Part shown: in pieces, positions 7,076-15,208 of the stretch
How positions within the stretch are numbered: position 1 is the first letter of the stretch
How the letters are laid out: each line of letters opens with the position of its first letter
Assembly (NCBI GenBank): GCA_031275645.1
Contig: JAISOL010000041.1
Span: forward strand, 1-41,397
DNA: 41,397 bases
Origin: Deltaproteobacteria bacterium
GTDB taxonomy: Bacteria; Desulfobacterota; Desulfovibrionia; Desulfovibrionales; Desulfovibrionaceae
Direction: 5' to 3'
The notes under the pieces: generated by a model
What the model was told of the DNA's origin: nothing
Database searches by the model: none
The model's input: the letters and a program-made list of their open reading frames with translations, nothing else
Position numbers and translations under genes: made by a program

Positions 7076-9421
7076 TTATGCCGGCCTCACACCGGCCTGC
7101 TTCTGCAGTCCGCCGGGCCGCATGCCTGCCCTCTGAGCCTGAGCCTTGCTGTGTTGCTGGCGCAGATAATTAAGCACGTCATTTTTTGGGCCGTCCGCCA
7201 AAATACGCCCGTTATCCATGATCACCAGGCGATCCACCAAATCAAGCAAAGTAAGGTGGTGCGTGATCAGAATAAGAGTCTTATCGGCCAGAATAGACGC
7301 CAGACGCTGCTTGAAACGGGCTTCTGAATTATTATCCATATTGCTGCTTGGTTCGTCAAGAATCAAAATATCCGGATCGCGCAGCAAAGCGCGGGCAATG
7401 GCCACAGACTGACGCTGCCCGCCGGAAAGGTTCATGCCACGTTCGCCCACCTGCATGCCGAAACCGGCCGGGTTATTGCGCACAAATTCAGTTACCCCGG
7501 CAATGCTGGCCGCGCGCAGAATCATACGATCATCCACATTGACGCTGCCGAAGGAAATATTGTCGCGCACGGACCCGTAAAACAGATAATTATCCTGGGA
7601 AACATAACCGAAACGATAACGCAGGGTAGTGGTGTCCAATTGCCGTATATCCACGCCTCCCAGCTTCACCGCTCCTTCTGTAGGTTGATAGAGTCCCACA
7701 CACAGGCGTCCGAAGGAACTCTTTCCCGAGCCCATGGAACCAAGTATACCCACCTTCTCACCCGGCCGGATGTTGATGTTGATGTTTTCCAAGGCGAAAC
7801 GCTCGCTTTGCGGGTACTTGAAGCTTACTCCTTCCATCTGCACCGAAGGCTCAAGTTCACCGAACTCAACATAACTGTCGCTGGCCACATTCTCGGTAGG
7901 CAGTCGCATCAGTTGATCCAGAGCGCGCAAGGCCATGCGCGAATGCTGCAACCGCGCGAACATGCCCGCGAGCTGAGAAAGAGGGGCCATGGCTCGTCCG
8001 GAGAGCATGTTACAGGCAATGATGCCGCCCATGCTTATTTCTTTGTCTATAGCGAGATAAACACCGAAAACAATTATGCCCACACTGACCATCTGCGTAA
8101 GCAGAACGGAGCAGGTGGTGGAAAGCGTGGTCACTCTTTTGGAGTTGGCGTTGGATAAGGCGCTCAGGTTGACCACCTTGTCCCACACATTCTGCATGCG
8201 CCCTTCGGCCATGCTGGTCTTCACGGTTTCAAGCCCATTGATGATCTCCACCAGCAGGGCGTTTTTCTGCATGTTCTCCTTAAAGCCCTTTTCGCTGATC
8301 ACCTGCATGGGCAACTGCATGAGAAAGCCGACGCCGATGACTATGGGAATGGCGCCCATGGGAATAAACACTATGGGCCCGCCGATCATGGCTATGATCA
8401 GCAGAAAGAGCACCAGGAAGGGAAGATCCACAATGGTCATCATGGTGGATGAACTGAAAAAATCGCGCAAGGATTCAAACTCGCGCAGATTATTGGCCAT
8501 GGAACCGGTGGAATCCGGTTTGTAATCCAGCCGCATGGTAAGCACATGCTGCATGAGCTTGCCCGCCATAATCACATCGGCATTCCGTCCGGCCACGTCC
8601 AGAAAATATCCGCGCAGATTGCGCAAAATAAAATCAAAAACATAAGCGATGAGAATGCCCATTCCAAGAGTCCAGAGCGTTTCCAGGGCATTCTCGCCGT
8701 TCGGCACCACCCGGTCATAAACATTCATAAAGAACAGCGGAGCGCACAAAGTCAGAAAGTTGACCACTATGCTGGCCAAAAACACATGTTTGTATATGGG
8801 CATAAATTCCGACAGCGTTCCCCAGAACCAGCGGCTGTGATCTATAAGCTTGATCTTGCTGGCTCTGGCATCCAGTTTGGCTGCCAGCTTAACAAATACG
8901 GCGTATCCTATGTATTCTTTTTCCAGAGAAGCCAGGGGGACTAATTTTTCCAGCGTGCCCTGTTCCGCGAAAATCACCGTGGCCGTATCCTCGTTCAAAG
9001 CCGTGAGAATACAGGCGGCATTATTTTGCAGCATTAAAATACAGGGCATGGTAAAAGGCGAAATCTGCCTGAGCTTGGACTTGGCCGCAATGGCAGCCTC
9101 TATGCCCGCGGAACGGGCGGCGCTCAAAATGGCTGAAGGCCGGTTGCCGGCCGGGCCGGAAGGGAGACTGGAGGCGACGACATTGGCTGAAACCGGCTTT
9201 CCTTCACGCTTGGCCAGCAAAACAAGACATTGCAGCAGCGGCGGATGGTATTCAATATCCGCCGGACTCGGTTCCGTAACCCAAGATTCAGAAAGCTCTC
9301 CTTCCGCGGCTCCGTAAGCAGCGGGGAGAGGCGGCGCGCTTTTGGCCGGACCAACGGCCTGAGCCGACTCCTGGGCGCCCTGCCTGGGCAGGCCGGTGGA
9401 CGACAATTGTGCATTTGCCAA
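7076..9421 (-). CDS. Type I secretion ABC exporter with C39-like domain (LapB-like)
   Basis: ATP-driven inner-membrane exporter for a large unfolded adhesin. From the start chosen here, a C39-like domain lies at about 55-180 and is without an evident peptidase triad, as in adhesin exporters of the LapB type. Membrane helices span about 205-480 and the nucleotide-binding domain about 525-750: Walker A GSMGSGKS (561-568), LSGGQ (665-669), Walker B ILILDEPS (685-692) and H-loop THH (near 721). TTG 9421 is chosen because AGGAG lies about nine bases upstream and the result, 781 residues, fits the family better. An ATG at 9613 in the same frame would add 64 unconvincing residues without a ribosome site. 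Confidence 0.9.
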   Translation of the reverse strand: MANAQLSSTGLPRQGAQESAQAVGPAKSAPPLPAAYGAAEGELSESWVTEPSPADIEYHPPLLQCLVLLAKREGKPVSANVVASSLPSGPAGNRPSAILSAARSAGIEAAIAAKSKLRQISPFTMPCILMLQNNAACILTALNEDTATVIFAEQGTLEKLVPLASLEKEYIGYAVFVKLAAKLDARASKIKLIDHSRWFWGTLSEFMPIYKHVFLASIVVNFLTLCAPLFFMNVYDRVVPNGENALETLWTLGMGILIAYVFDFILRNLRGYFLDVAGRNADVIMAGKLMQHVLTMRLDYKPDSTGSMANNLREFESLRDFFSSSTMMTIVDLPFLVLFLLIIAMIGGPIVFIPMGAIPIVIGVGFLMQLPMQVISEKGFKENMQKNALLVEIINGLETVKTSMAEGRMQNVWDKVVNLSALSNANSKRVTTLSTTCSVLLTQMVSVGIIVFGVYLAIDKEISMGGIIACNMLSGRAMAPLSQLAGMFARLQHSRMALRALDQLMRLPTENVASDSYVEFGELEPSVQMEGVSFKYPQSERFALENININIRPGEKVGILGSMGSGKSSFGRLCVGLYQPTEGAVKLGGVDIRQLDTTTLRYRFGYVSQDNYLFYGSVRDNISFGSVNVDDRMILRAASIAGVTEFVRNNPAGFGMQVGERGMNLSGGQRQSVAIARALLRDPDILILDEPSSNMDNNSEARFKQRLASILADKTLILITHHLTLLDLVDRLVIMDNGRILADGPKNDVLNYLRQQHSKAQAQRAGMRPGGLQKQAGVRPA

Positions 9422-9750
9422 AAAAAATCTCCTCTTCCTGTTAACGGCCGGGTTCAGGCTCAGCCCGCCGGCAAAATAAAAAATATGATAGCCACCTAAT
9501 AATTTACCAATAAAAGCCGAAAAGGAAAATACAGAACTCTCCTGCCAACTGCCCTCCACAGGGAAATCAGACCAGATTTCTCCGGCAGGCAAGCGTTCCG
9601 TCATGTGGGACATAAGCTGCTGTTAACAATATAATACAATAAAAATATGCTGCAAAGTCAATTTCTAAAAAAAATCTAAATTATTTTCGCAAGGTTATGC
9701 TGGATCATGAGTCGGGATTTGGAGTATAGTGGGGGGTAAGGAGTTTTTAT
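9422..9750. promoter_or_regulatory. Divergent regulatory region between exporter operon and tolC
   Basis: About 330 bases between the TTG of the exporter gene and the ATG of tolC. The tolC-proximal third is A+T-rich. It holds the tolC ribosome site AAGGAG (9738-9743) and a minus-strand promoter candidate: TTGACT (9656-9661) with TGTATT 17 bases on (9633-9638). That candidate implies a leader of about 200 bases for the exporter operon, or a start nearer 9613. No stem-loop or separate gene was recognised. Confidence 0.45.
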
Positions 9751-11205
9751 ATGAATATCTTGTCTAGCAAACTCATTGCATTTACAGTATTTTTTTTTAT
9801 AAGTAGCTGGCTGCCGGTCCAGGCGGAAGATTTCCCGGGGGAGATCCGGGATTTTCCCGCCGGGATGGAAAAAACCTCGCTCAATCTCAAGGATTCCATT
9901 GAGGCCGCGCTACGCAACAACCCTACCATCAAAGCCTTTCAGGAATACAGGCAGGCCGCGGAGTTTGATGTTTCCCGCGCCTACAGCGGCTATTTTCCAA
10001 AGGTCAACCTGCAGGCCGGCGTGGGTCTTGAGCAGTGGGAAGACTCAACCACCCGCAACAAAGCCTACGATCAACGCAAAGATAAATATTACGGCCGCTC
10101 GGATGCCTCCATGTCCATTACGCAGAATATCTGGGACGGCTCCGCCACCTCCAGCCGCGTGGGTATATCCAAGGCCATGCTCGAATCAGCCGAATACCGC
10201 CTGATTGACAACGCCGAGGTGCTTTCTCTGGACGCCATTCTCGCGCATATAGAAATCTGCCGGCAGCGTAAACTGCTCTCTCTCGCTGAAATCAATCTGC
10301 GCAATCACCAGAGCATCCTGGCCTCGCAAATGGAAAGGCAGGCGGCCGGCGTGGCCAATCTTTCCGATGTCACCCAGACGCAGGCCCGCGTTGCCAGGGC
10401 GGAGTCCACTCTGACGGAAACCACCGCCTCCCTGGAAACCGCCATATCCAACTATAAAAGACTCACCGGGCTTGTCCCTCCCAACCTTGAAGTCCCGGAG
10501 GAGCCGAATTACACTTTTCCCAACCTGGAAAACGCTCTGGCCCACAGCATGACCATCAACTCCAAAGTGCTCTCAAAACGGGCCGACATAGACAGCTCCT
10601 ACGCGCAAAAAGAGCTGGACAAATCCGCTTTCTATCCTCGCATCTTCCTCGAAGCCTCTCCTTCGTACAGCTGGCAGACAAGCAGCAGCAACACCGATTC
10701 CTGGGGAACAGCTTTCCAACTGCGTACAGAATGGAATTTATACAACGGCGGTTATGACAGAGACACGCTGAAAGGCAACAAAGCCCGCATACGTCAGGGG
10801 AACCGCGAATTGCAGGCCCTGCGCGACAGTCTGGCCAAGGAAATGGAAGACACCTGGAGCACCTGGCGCAGCTCGCGCGACCTGCATGTCTTCTATTCCA
10901 ACGCGGTACTGTATAACACCCAGACCCGGGACATGTATCTGGATCAGTTCAATGTCGGACAGCGTTCGCTCATAGACGTGCTGGATTCCGAAAATGAGCT
11001 CTACAGCACCTCCATCCAGCTTGTCACCGCGCAGATGAACGAAATCGCCTCGCAATACCGCCTGCTTGCCTTGGGCGGAAAGCTCCTTTCCAGCTTCAAC
11101 GTCAATCCGGAGCTCCTTAAAGTAGCCACGGATCAAGACGATTTCACGGATCGCGATCTTACCGGAAGCACTGTAAACAACCATGCCTTCATACCGGAAG
11201 AATAA
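9751..11205 (+). CDS. TolC-family outer membrane channel of the type I system (LapE-like)
   Basis: Outer membrane and periplasmic channel, the third part of the secretion complex with the adjacent ABC exporter and adaptor. Residues 1-25 are a clear Sec signal peptide (hydrophobic core FTVFFFISSWL, cleavage after VQA). Two OEP repeats follow, with typical blocks: SLNLKDSIEAALRNNPTIKA (about 41-60), EYRQAAEFDVSRAYSGYFPK, VGLEQWED, and in the second half WNLYNGGYDRD and FNVGQRSLIDVLDSENELY. 484 residues, normal for the family. AAGGAG (9738-9743) stands seven bases before the ATG. It is transcribed away from the exporter operon, so the two transcripts can be co-controlled from one region. The gene ends in a strong hairpin shared with fliM. 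Confidence 0.92.
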   Translation: MNILSSKLIAFTVFFFISSWLPVQAEDFPGEIRDFPAGMEKTSLNLKDSIEAALRNNPTIKAFQEYRQAAEFDVSRAYSGYFPKVNLQAGVGLEQWEDSTTRNKAYDQRKDKYYGRSDASMSITQNIWDGSATSSRVGISKAMLESAEYRLIDNAEVLSLDAILAHIEICRQRKLLSLAEINLRNHQSILASQMERQAAGVANLSDVTQTQARVARAESTLTETTASLETAISNYKRLTGLVPPNLEVPEEPNYTFPNLENALAHSMTINSKVLSKRADIDSSYAQKELDKSAFYPRIFLEASPSYSWQTSSSNTDSWGTAFQLRTEWNLYNGGYDRDTLKGNKARIRQGNRELQALRDSLAKEMEDTWSTWRSSRDLHVFYSNAVLYNTQTRDMYLDQFNVGQRSLIDVLDSENELYSTSIQLVTAQMNEIASQYRLLALGGKLLSSFNVNPELLKVATDQDDFTDRDLTGSTVNNHAFIPEE

Positions 11206-11215
11206 TTCTTGAATG

Positions 11216-11253
11216 CCGGCGGCCGGTCTTTATCGAAAAAGACCGGCCGCCGG
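11216..11253. terminator. Bidirectional hairpin between tolC and fliM
   Basis: A perfect 16-bp stem (11216-11231 with 11238-11253; left arm begins CCGGCGGCCGG) closes a six-base loop. It sits between the convergent ends of tolC and fliM. There is no long T-run on either side, so it is not a textbook intrinsic terminator. Position and stability argue for transcript ending or 3'-end protection in both directions. Confidence 0.7.
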
Positions 11254-11324
11254 TGCCCGCGTCGAACAGCACCCGGCTGTCCTGATAATGGGCTGGAAAG
11301 TATGAGCGGATTTTTTCAAGTTGC

Positions 11325-12305
11325 TCAATTATGTTTGGGCTCTTCCTCCTTTATGATCTGAATGGCCTTGTTGCCCCTCACCGTACCAGAAACAGCCCAG
11401 TATTTAGTCACACCGCCCACCGTCACCCTCAATAAATCATCGGTATCTATATCCAGCAGAACAACGTCGCCTTCTTTCAGACGCAGCATCTGGTTGGCCG
11501 TGATATGGGTTCCGCCGAAATGTACCTTCAACTCCACCGGCGTCTCCAGCAGCCTTTCTTTCAGGCGGGCCACCCAGGCATGATCCACTTCCAGCCGCTC
11601 CGTCTGAAAACTGGCGTGCAGCTTGGAACGTATGGGCTCAATGGTGGGGTAAGGCAGGCAGACAATAAAAGAACCGATGGCCGTTTCCAGTTCAACCTCA
11701 AAGGTAATCACCACCACTATTTCGCTGGGAGGGACAATGGCCGCGAACTGAGGGTTTATTTCCAGGCGGACCAGTTCCATGCTCACTTCATGTACCGGCT
11801 GCCAGGATTCTTCCATTTTCTCCAGTACGATTCGCACCACCTTCTCCACAATGGTCTGCTCAATACGGGTGAATTCACGCCCTTCAATTTTGGGGTGGCT
11901 GCCCTGACCGCCGAAAAAATTTTCCACCAGGGCAAAAACCAGACGGGCGTCCACAATGAGCAAAGCGCTGCCGCGCAGAGGCTCCATCTTGAAAATGCTG
12001 ATGCTGGTGGGCACGGGCAAGGTATCCATAAATTCTCTGAACTTGGATATGTCTATGGAAACCGGGTTGAGCTCCACCCTTTTGCGTACGGCGTTGGTCA
12101 AGGCATTGGTACAGAGGCGGGAGAAGCGATCGTTGATAATTTCCAGAACAGGCATGCGCCCACGGATAATGCGGTTATCCTGGTTAGCCAGATCAAAGGC
12201 GACCACCCCGGAATCATCCACCTCTTCCTTCTCGGTTTCAATATCCCCGCCGGAAAGCCCCCGTAAAAGGGCATCCACTTCTTCTTGCGCCAGGATTTTA
12301 TTCAT
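11325..12305 (-). CDS. fliM: Flagellar motor switch protein FliM
   Basis: C-ring component that binds phosphorylated CheY and sets the direction of rotation. The N-terminal CheY-binding peptide is present (MNKILAQEEVDALLRG, residues 1-16), followed by the middle CheC-like domain (about 40-225; NDRFSRLCTNALTNAVRK, and FFGGQG near 130) and the SpoA/FliN-like domain (about 245-320; VELKVHFGGTHITANQMLRL, GDVVLLD). 326 residues, normal. I use ATG 12305 because the CheY peptide starts exactly there and AGGAG lies six bases upstream; an upstream extension in frame is not FliM-like. No other flagellar gene flanks it; the hook gene lies about 9 kb away beyond the adhesin locus. Confidence 0.95.
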   Translation of the reverse strand: MNKILAQEEVDALLRGLSGGDIETEKEEVDDSGVVAFDLANQDNRIIRGRMPVLEIINDRFSRLCTNALTNAVRKRVELNPVSIDISKFREFMDTLPVPTSISIFKMEPLRGSALLIVDARLVFALVENFFGGQGSHPKIEGREFTRIEQTIVEKVVRIVLEKMEESWQPVHEVSMELVRLEINPQFAAIVPPSEIVVVITFEVELETAIGSFIVCLPYPTIEPIRSKLHASFQTERLEVDHAWVARLKERLLETPVELKVHFGGTHITANQMLRLKEGDVVLLDIDTDDLLRVTVGGVTKYWAVSGTVRGNKAIQIIKEEEPKHN

Positions 12306-12447
12306 GGGCCGCTCCTGAAAATATACAGACACCGGCGGATTTACTCCGCGCCGGAATTCTGACATCTTCCTGCAATTATAGTGCCGTTTTAATCCAGGCG
12401 CAAGGCTGTTACCTGGCGAGGACAGGTTCTGAAAACGCAAAAAATAG

Positions 12448-12477
12448 TTGACAAAGAATCGCCGACGCTGCTTTTAT
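12448..12477 (+). promoter_or_regulatory. Candidate sigma-70-type promoter for the Ldh-family gene
   Basis: TTGACA (12448-12453) is a perfect -35. A weak -10, TTTTAT (12472-12477), follows after 18 bases. About 100 bases downstream comes the start of the dehydrogenase gene. A 12-base palindrome (GCCCTGCAGGGC, 12508-12519) lies in the leader and might be an operator or small hairpin. Confidence 0.35.
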
Positions 12478-12575
12478 CAGAATCTCCTTTATGCTTCGAG
12501 AGACCCAGCCCTGCAGGGCCTCACTGGCATTGCTTGTTCGGTTACTCATTTTTTTACCGCTCCCCGGAGGTACGC

Positions 12576-13685
12576 ATGTACAGACTGCCAAAAGAGACCC
12601 TGCAAAATTTTACCGAAGCTATCCTGATAAAAGCAGGCATACTCCCTCCGGACGCCAGAACCGGGGCCGCCGTCCTGCTGCAATCCGATGCCGCCGGTAT
12701 TGCCTCGCACGGTCTTTCCCGCCTGCCTCTCTATATGGAACGCATTGAACTCGGACTTGTCAATCTCAGACCGCAAATCCGCGTACTTGCGGAAACCCCC
12801 GTTTCCATGCTGGTGGACTGCGACAACGGCATGGGTATAATCAATGTGCCCAAAATCCAGCAAATGGCCATGGACAAAGTACAAAAAAGCGGAATTTTCG
12901 CAGTATCCATGCGCAACAGCACCCATTACGGAGCTGGCAGTTATTACGCCCTGCGCGCTCTTGAACGGGATCTCTTCAGTATGCTGGTCACCAGCACCAC
13001 CCCCTGCGTAGCCCCGACCGGCGGCACGGGCACACTGATCGGTACCAACCCGCTGACCATTACCGTGCCTGCCGGAAAGGAAAAACCCATAGTTCTGGAC
13101 ATGGCTACCACCACAGTCGCTCTGGGCAAGTTGCAGGCCGCCCTGCGTGAAGGACAGAAGATTCCTTTAGGCTGGGCTTTGGACGAAGCCGGATTTCCCA
13201 CGGAAGACCCGGCTCAGGGCATTCTGGGTTCGCTCCTGCCCATAGGCGGCTACAAAGGTTACGGTCTGGCGGTGATCATCGACATTCTATGCGCCGTGCT
13301 CTCCAGATCCAGTTTCGGCAATGAAGTAGGCCGGCTCCTCAACGCTCCTACGCCCAAACCTGAGGACATCGGGCACTTCCTCCTGCTGTTGGATATATCT
13401 ATTTTCCGTCCTCTGGATGAATTCAAGGCCGAAGTCGACCGCTATATCCAAACTATGAAAAACGCTCCCAAAGCAACAGGGATAGAAGAAATTTTTCTGG
13501 CCGGAGAAATCGAATTCAACAAAATGGATGAATACCGACGGGACGGCATACCCGTGACCGAGGCTCTGGGAGAGCAGCTTCTGGGTCTGGCCCGCAAGCT
13601 GAATCTGGCCTCCGCGCAGGATGACTTTGAAAGCGCGGTCGCGGCTGTGGCCAAAGCCGTTGAGGACGGAACCCTCACGCACTGA
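12576..13685 (+). CDS. Ldh-family (malate/L-lactate/ureidoglycolate-type) NAD(P)-dependent dehydrogenase
   Basis: Member of the malate/L-lactate dehydrogenase 2 family, which oxidises small 2-hydroxy acids (or reduces the 2-keto acids) with a non-Rossmann NAD(P) fold. Family blocks: GIASHGLSRLPLYMERI (about 41-57), SMRNSTHYGAGSYYAL with the probable catalytic His (about 111-126), IGTNPLTITVPAG (about 147-159), VLDMATTTVALGK and the glycine-rich LPIGGYKGYGLAVIIDIL. 369 residues, normal. ATG 12576 follows GGAGG (12566-12570) at five bases. The true substrate (malate, lactate, sulfolactate, ureidoglycolate) cannot be read from these motifs. It is followed 91 bases later by the FIST gene on the same strand. 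Confidence 0.85.
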   Translation: MYRLPKETLQNFTEAILIKAGILPPDARTGAAVLLQSDAAGIASHGLSRLPLYMERIELGLVNLRPQIRVLAETPVSMLVDCDNGMGIINVPKIQQMAMDKVQKSGIFAVSMRNSTHYGAGSYYALRALERDLFSMLVTSTTPCVAPTGGTGTLIGTNPLTITVPAGKEKPIVLDMATTTVALGKLQAALREGQKIPLGWALDEAGFPTEDPAQGILGSLLPIGGYKGYGLAVIIDILCAVLSRSSFGNEVGRLLNAPTPKPEDIGHFLLLLDISIFRPLDEFKAEVDRYIQTMKNAPKATGIEEIFLAGEIEFNKMDEYRRDGIPVTEALGEQLLGLARKLNLASAQDDFESAVAAVAKAVEDGTLTH

Positions 13686-13776
13686 AAACAGACGCGCCTA
13701 TCCGCCCCGCCCGCTCATCCCGACATGTGATAGTCCGGCCCCCCTGCCCCCGGCCGCCAACTCAAGGAGAGCTTTA

Positions 13777-14961
13777 ATGCTTAGAATCATCACCGCCCAC
13801 ACCTCTGAAGTGGATGATCCGGAAGAGGCCGTTGCGGAAATACTTACCCAGATAGAAGCGGAACAGGGACTGCTTAAAAATTCCGTGGGTCTCCTGGCCT
13901 GCTGTACGGATTTCATATATAGCGGCAGCATGAAAATGCTGTGCGCGCGCCTGCCTTTCGATGTAATAGGAATAAGCACCCTGGCCTCCGCAACCGGAGC
14001 CTCCGGAGACATACTCCTCCTGACCCTGTGTGTCCTGACCAGCGACGAACTTGAATTCTCCCCCGTGCTTACCGAGCCTCTGACGGAACAGCCGGAAAAA
14101 AGCATTCGGGAAGCTTACGCCCTTGCTTCCGGAAAGAGAGCGGAAAAACCCTCTTTCCTGCTGGTTTACGCCCCAATCAACAACATGGGGGGAGGAGAAA
14201 GCCTGATCCGCATGATCGATGCGGCAACCGGAAAAGCTCTTCTATTCGGCTCTCTGGCCTGCGATCACAATTTCGATTCTCACGAAGCCTGCGTCTTATA
14301 TCAGGGCAAAGCATACCGGGACCGTCTGATTCTGCTCCCGGTATACGGGCGGCTCGAGACGGAATTCTTCTTTGTCTCCATCCCGGAGGCCAATATCCAG
14401 AAACAACTGGCCATCATCACCGGATCCGAGGGGAACGTCCTGAAAAAAGTCAATGACGTGAATTTTTTGGAATATCTCTACCAATTGAAGCTGATTCAAA
14501 AAGAAAACGCGGGCACCCCCTACACCCAGGACGCCCTGAACAGCATTCAGGGGATTCCCCTCCTGGTGGATTATCACGACGGAAGACCTCCGGCGGCCAG
14601 AACGGTCTATTCCGTCACGCCCGAAGGCTACGCCTTCTGCGGAGGAGATATGCCCGTCGGCGCCACCTTCGCTCTGGGGTCAATGGATTACGACGACATC
14701 CTGAATTCCACCCGGCAGGCTCTGGCCCAGATTTTAGACAGCAAAAAACGCAACGGCCTCCTGATCTCTTCCAACAGAATACGCAGTTTCTCCCTTGGGC
14801 CGGATCCCCTGGCTGAAATAAAAACAGTAAAAGAAGAACTGGGACAAAACATCCCCTTTCATCTCTGTTATTCCGGCGGCGTGCTCTGCCCGGTACGAAC
14901 AGCGGACGGGAACACCCTGAACGCTTTTCATAATTTCACTTTCGCCGCCTGCCTATTTTAG
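13777..14961 (+). CDS. FIST-domain sensory protein
   Basis: 394 residues with a FIST N domain (about 30-215; GLLACCTDFIYSG, FDVIGISTLASATG, LLFGSLACDHNF) followed by FIST C (about 225-385; NGLLISSNRIRSFSLG, FHLCYSGGVLCPV). FIST proteins are thought to bind small ligands, perhaps amino acids, and usually feed a kinase, cyclase or chemoreceptor. Here no output domain is fused and no signalling gene lies next door. There is no signal peptide, so it should be cytoplasmic. The start at ATG 13777 has AAGGAG (13764-13769) in good position. It probably shares the transcript of the upstream dehydrogenase. Confidence 0.82.
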   Translation: MLRIITAHTSEVDDPEEAVAEILTQIEAEQGLLKNSVGLLACCTDFIYSGSMKMLCARLPFDVIGISTLASATGASGDILLLTLCVLTSDELEFSPVLTEPLTEQPEKSIREAYALASGKRAEKPSFLLVYAPINNMGGGESLIRMIDAATGKALLFGSLACDHNFDSHEACVLYQGKAYRDRLILLPVYGRLETEFFFVSIPEANIQKQLAIITGSEGNVLKKVNDVNFLEYLYQLKLIQKENAGTPYTQDALNSIQGIPLLVDYHDGRPPAARTVYSVTPEGYAFCGGDMPVGATFALGSMDYDDILNSTRQALAQILDSKKRNGLLISSNRIRSFSLGPDPLAEIKTVKEELGQNIPFHLCYSGGVLCPVRTADGNTLNAFHNFTFAACLF

Positions 14962-15128
14962 AGCATCTCAACATTCAAAATATACATTTGCCGAAATGCT
15001 CTGGCGGCCGCGCAAACGGGCGCCCGCCACGAAGGCGCAGGCGCAATTCATTTGCGCCGGTGAGCGCCGGAGCGGGCGTGGAGCTGAAAGAACATGGATG
15101 TGCAACATCAAAGTGGAAATGCTCTAAA
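14957..15128. repeat. Hairpin-rich element with inverted ends (AGAGCAT type)
   Basis: Near-perfect 13-base inverted ends: TTTAGAGCATCTC at 14957-14969 and GAAATGCTCTAAA at 15116-15128 (12 of 13 match). Inside are another copy of the core (CGAAATGCTCTGG near 14992-15004), a 7-bp stem GGCGCAA/TTGCGCC (15040-15058) and GGGCGCCC (near 15018). The element fills the gap between the convergent FIST and bamD genes and even supplies the FIST stop codon. The same core recurs at 28392-28421 and near 31006. It looks like a dispersed intergenic repeat or small non-autonomous element. Confidence 0.5.
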
Positions 15129-15208
15129 GTTAAAATGCTTTAGCCGGCATTGCGCATATGTTCCTTCACTACACCGCGTGTGACCGCGCCCGCGGGTAAT
15201 CCTGCAGG

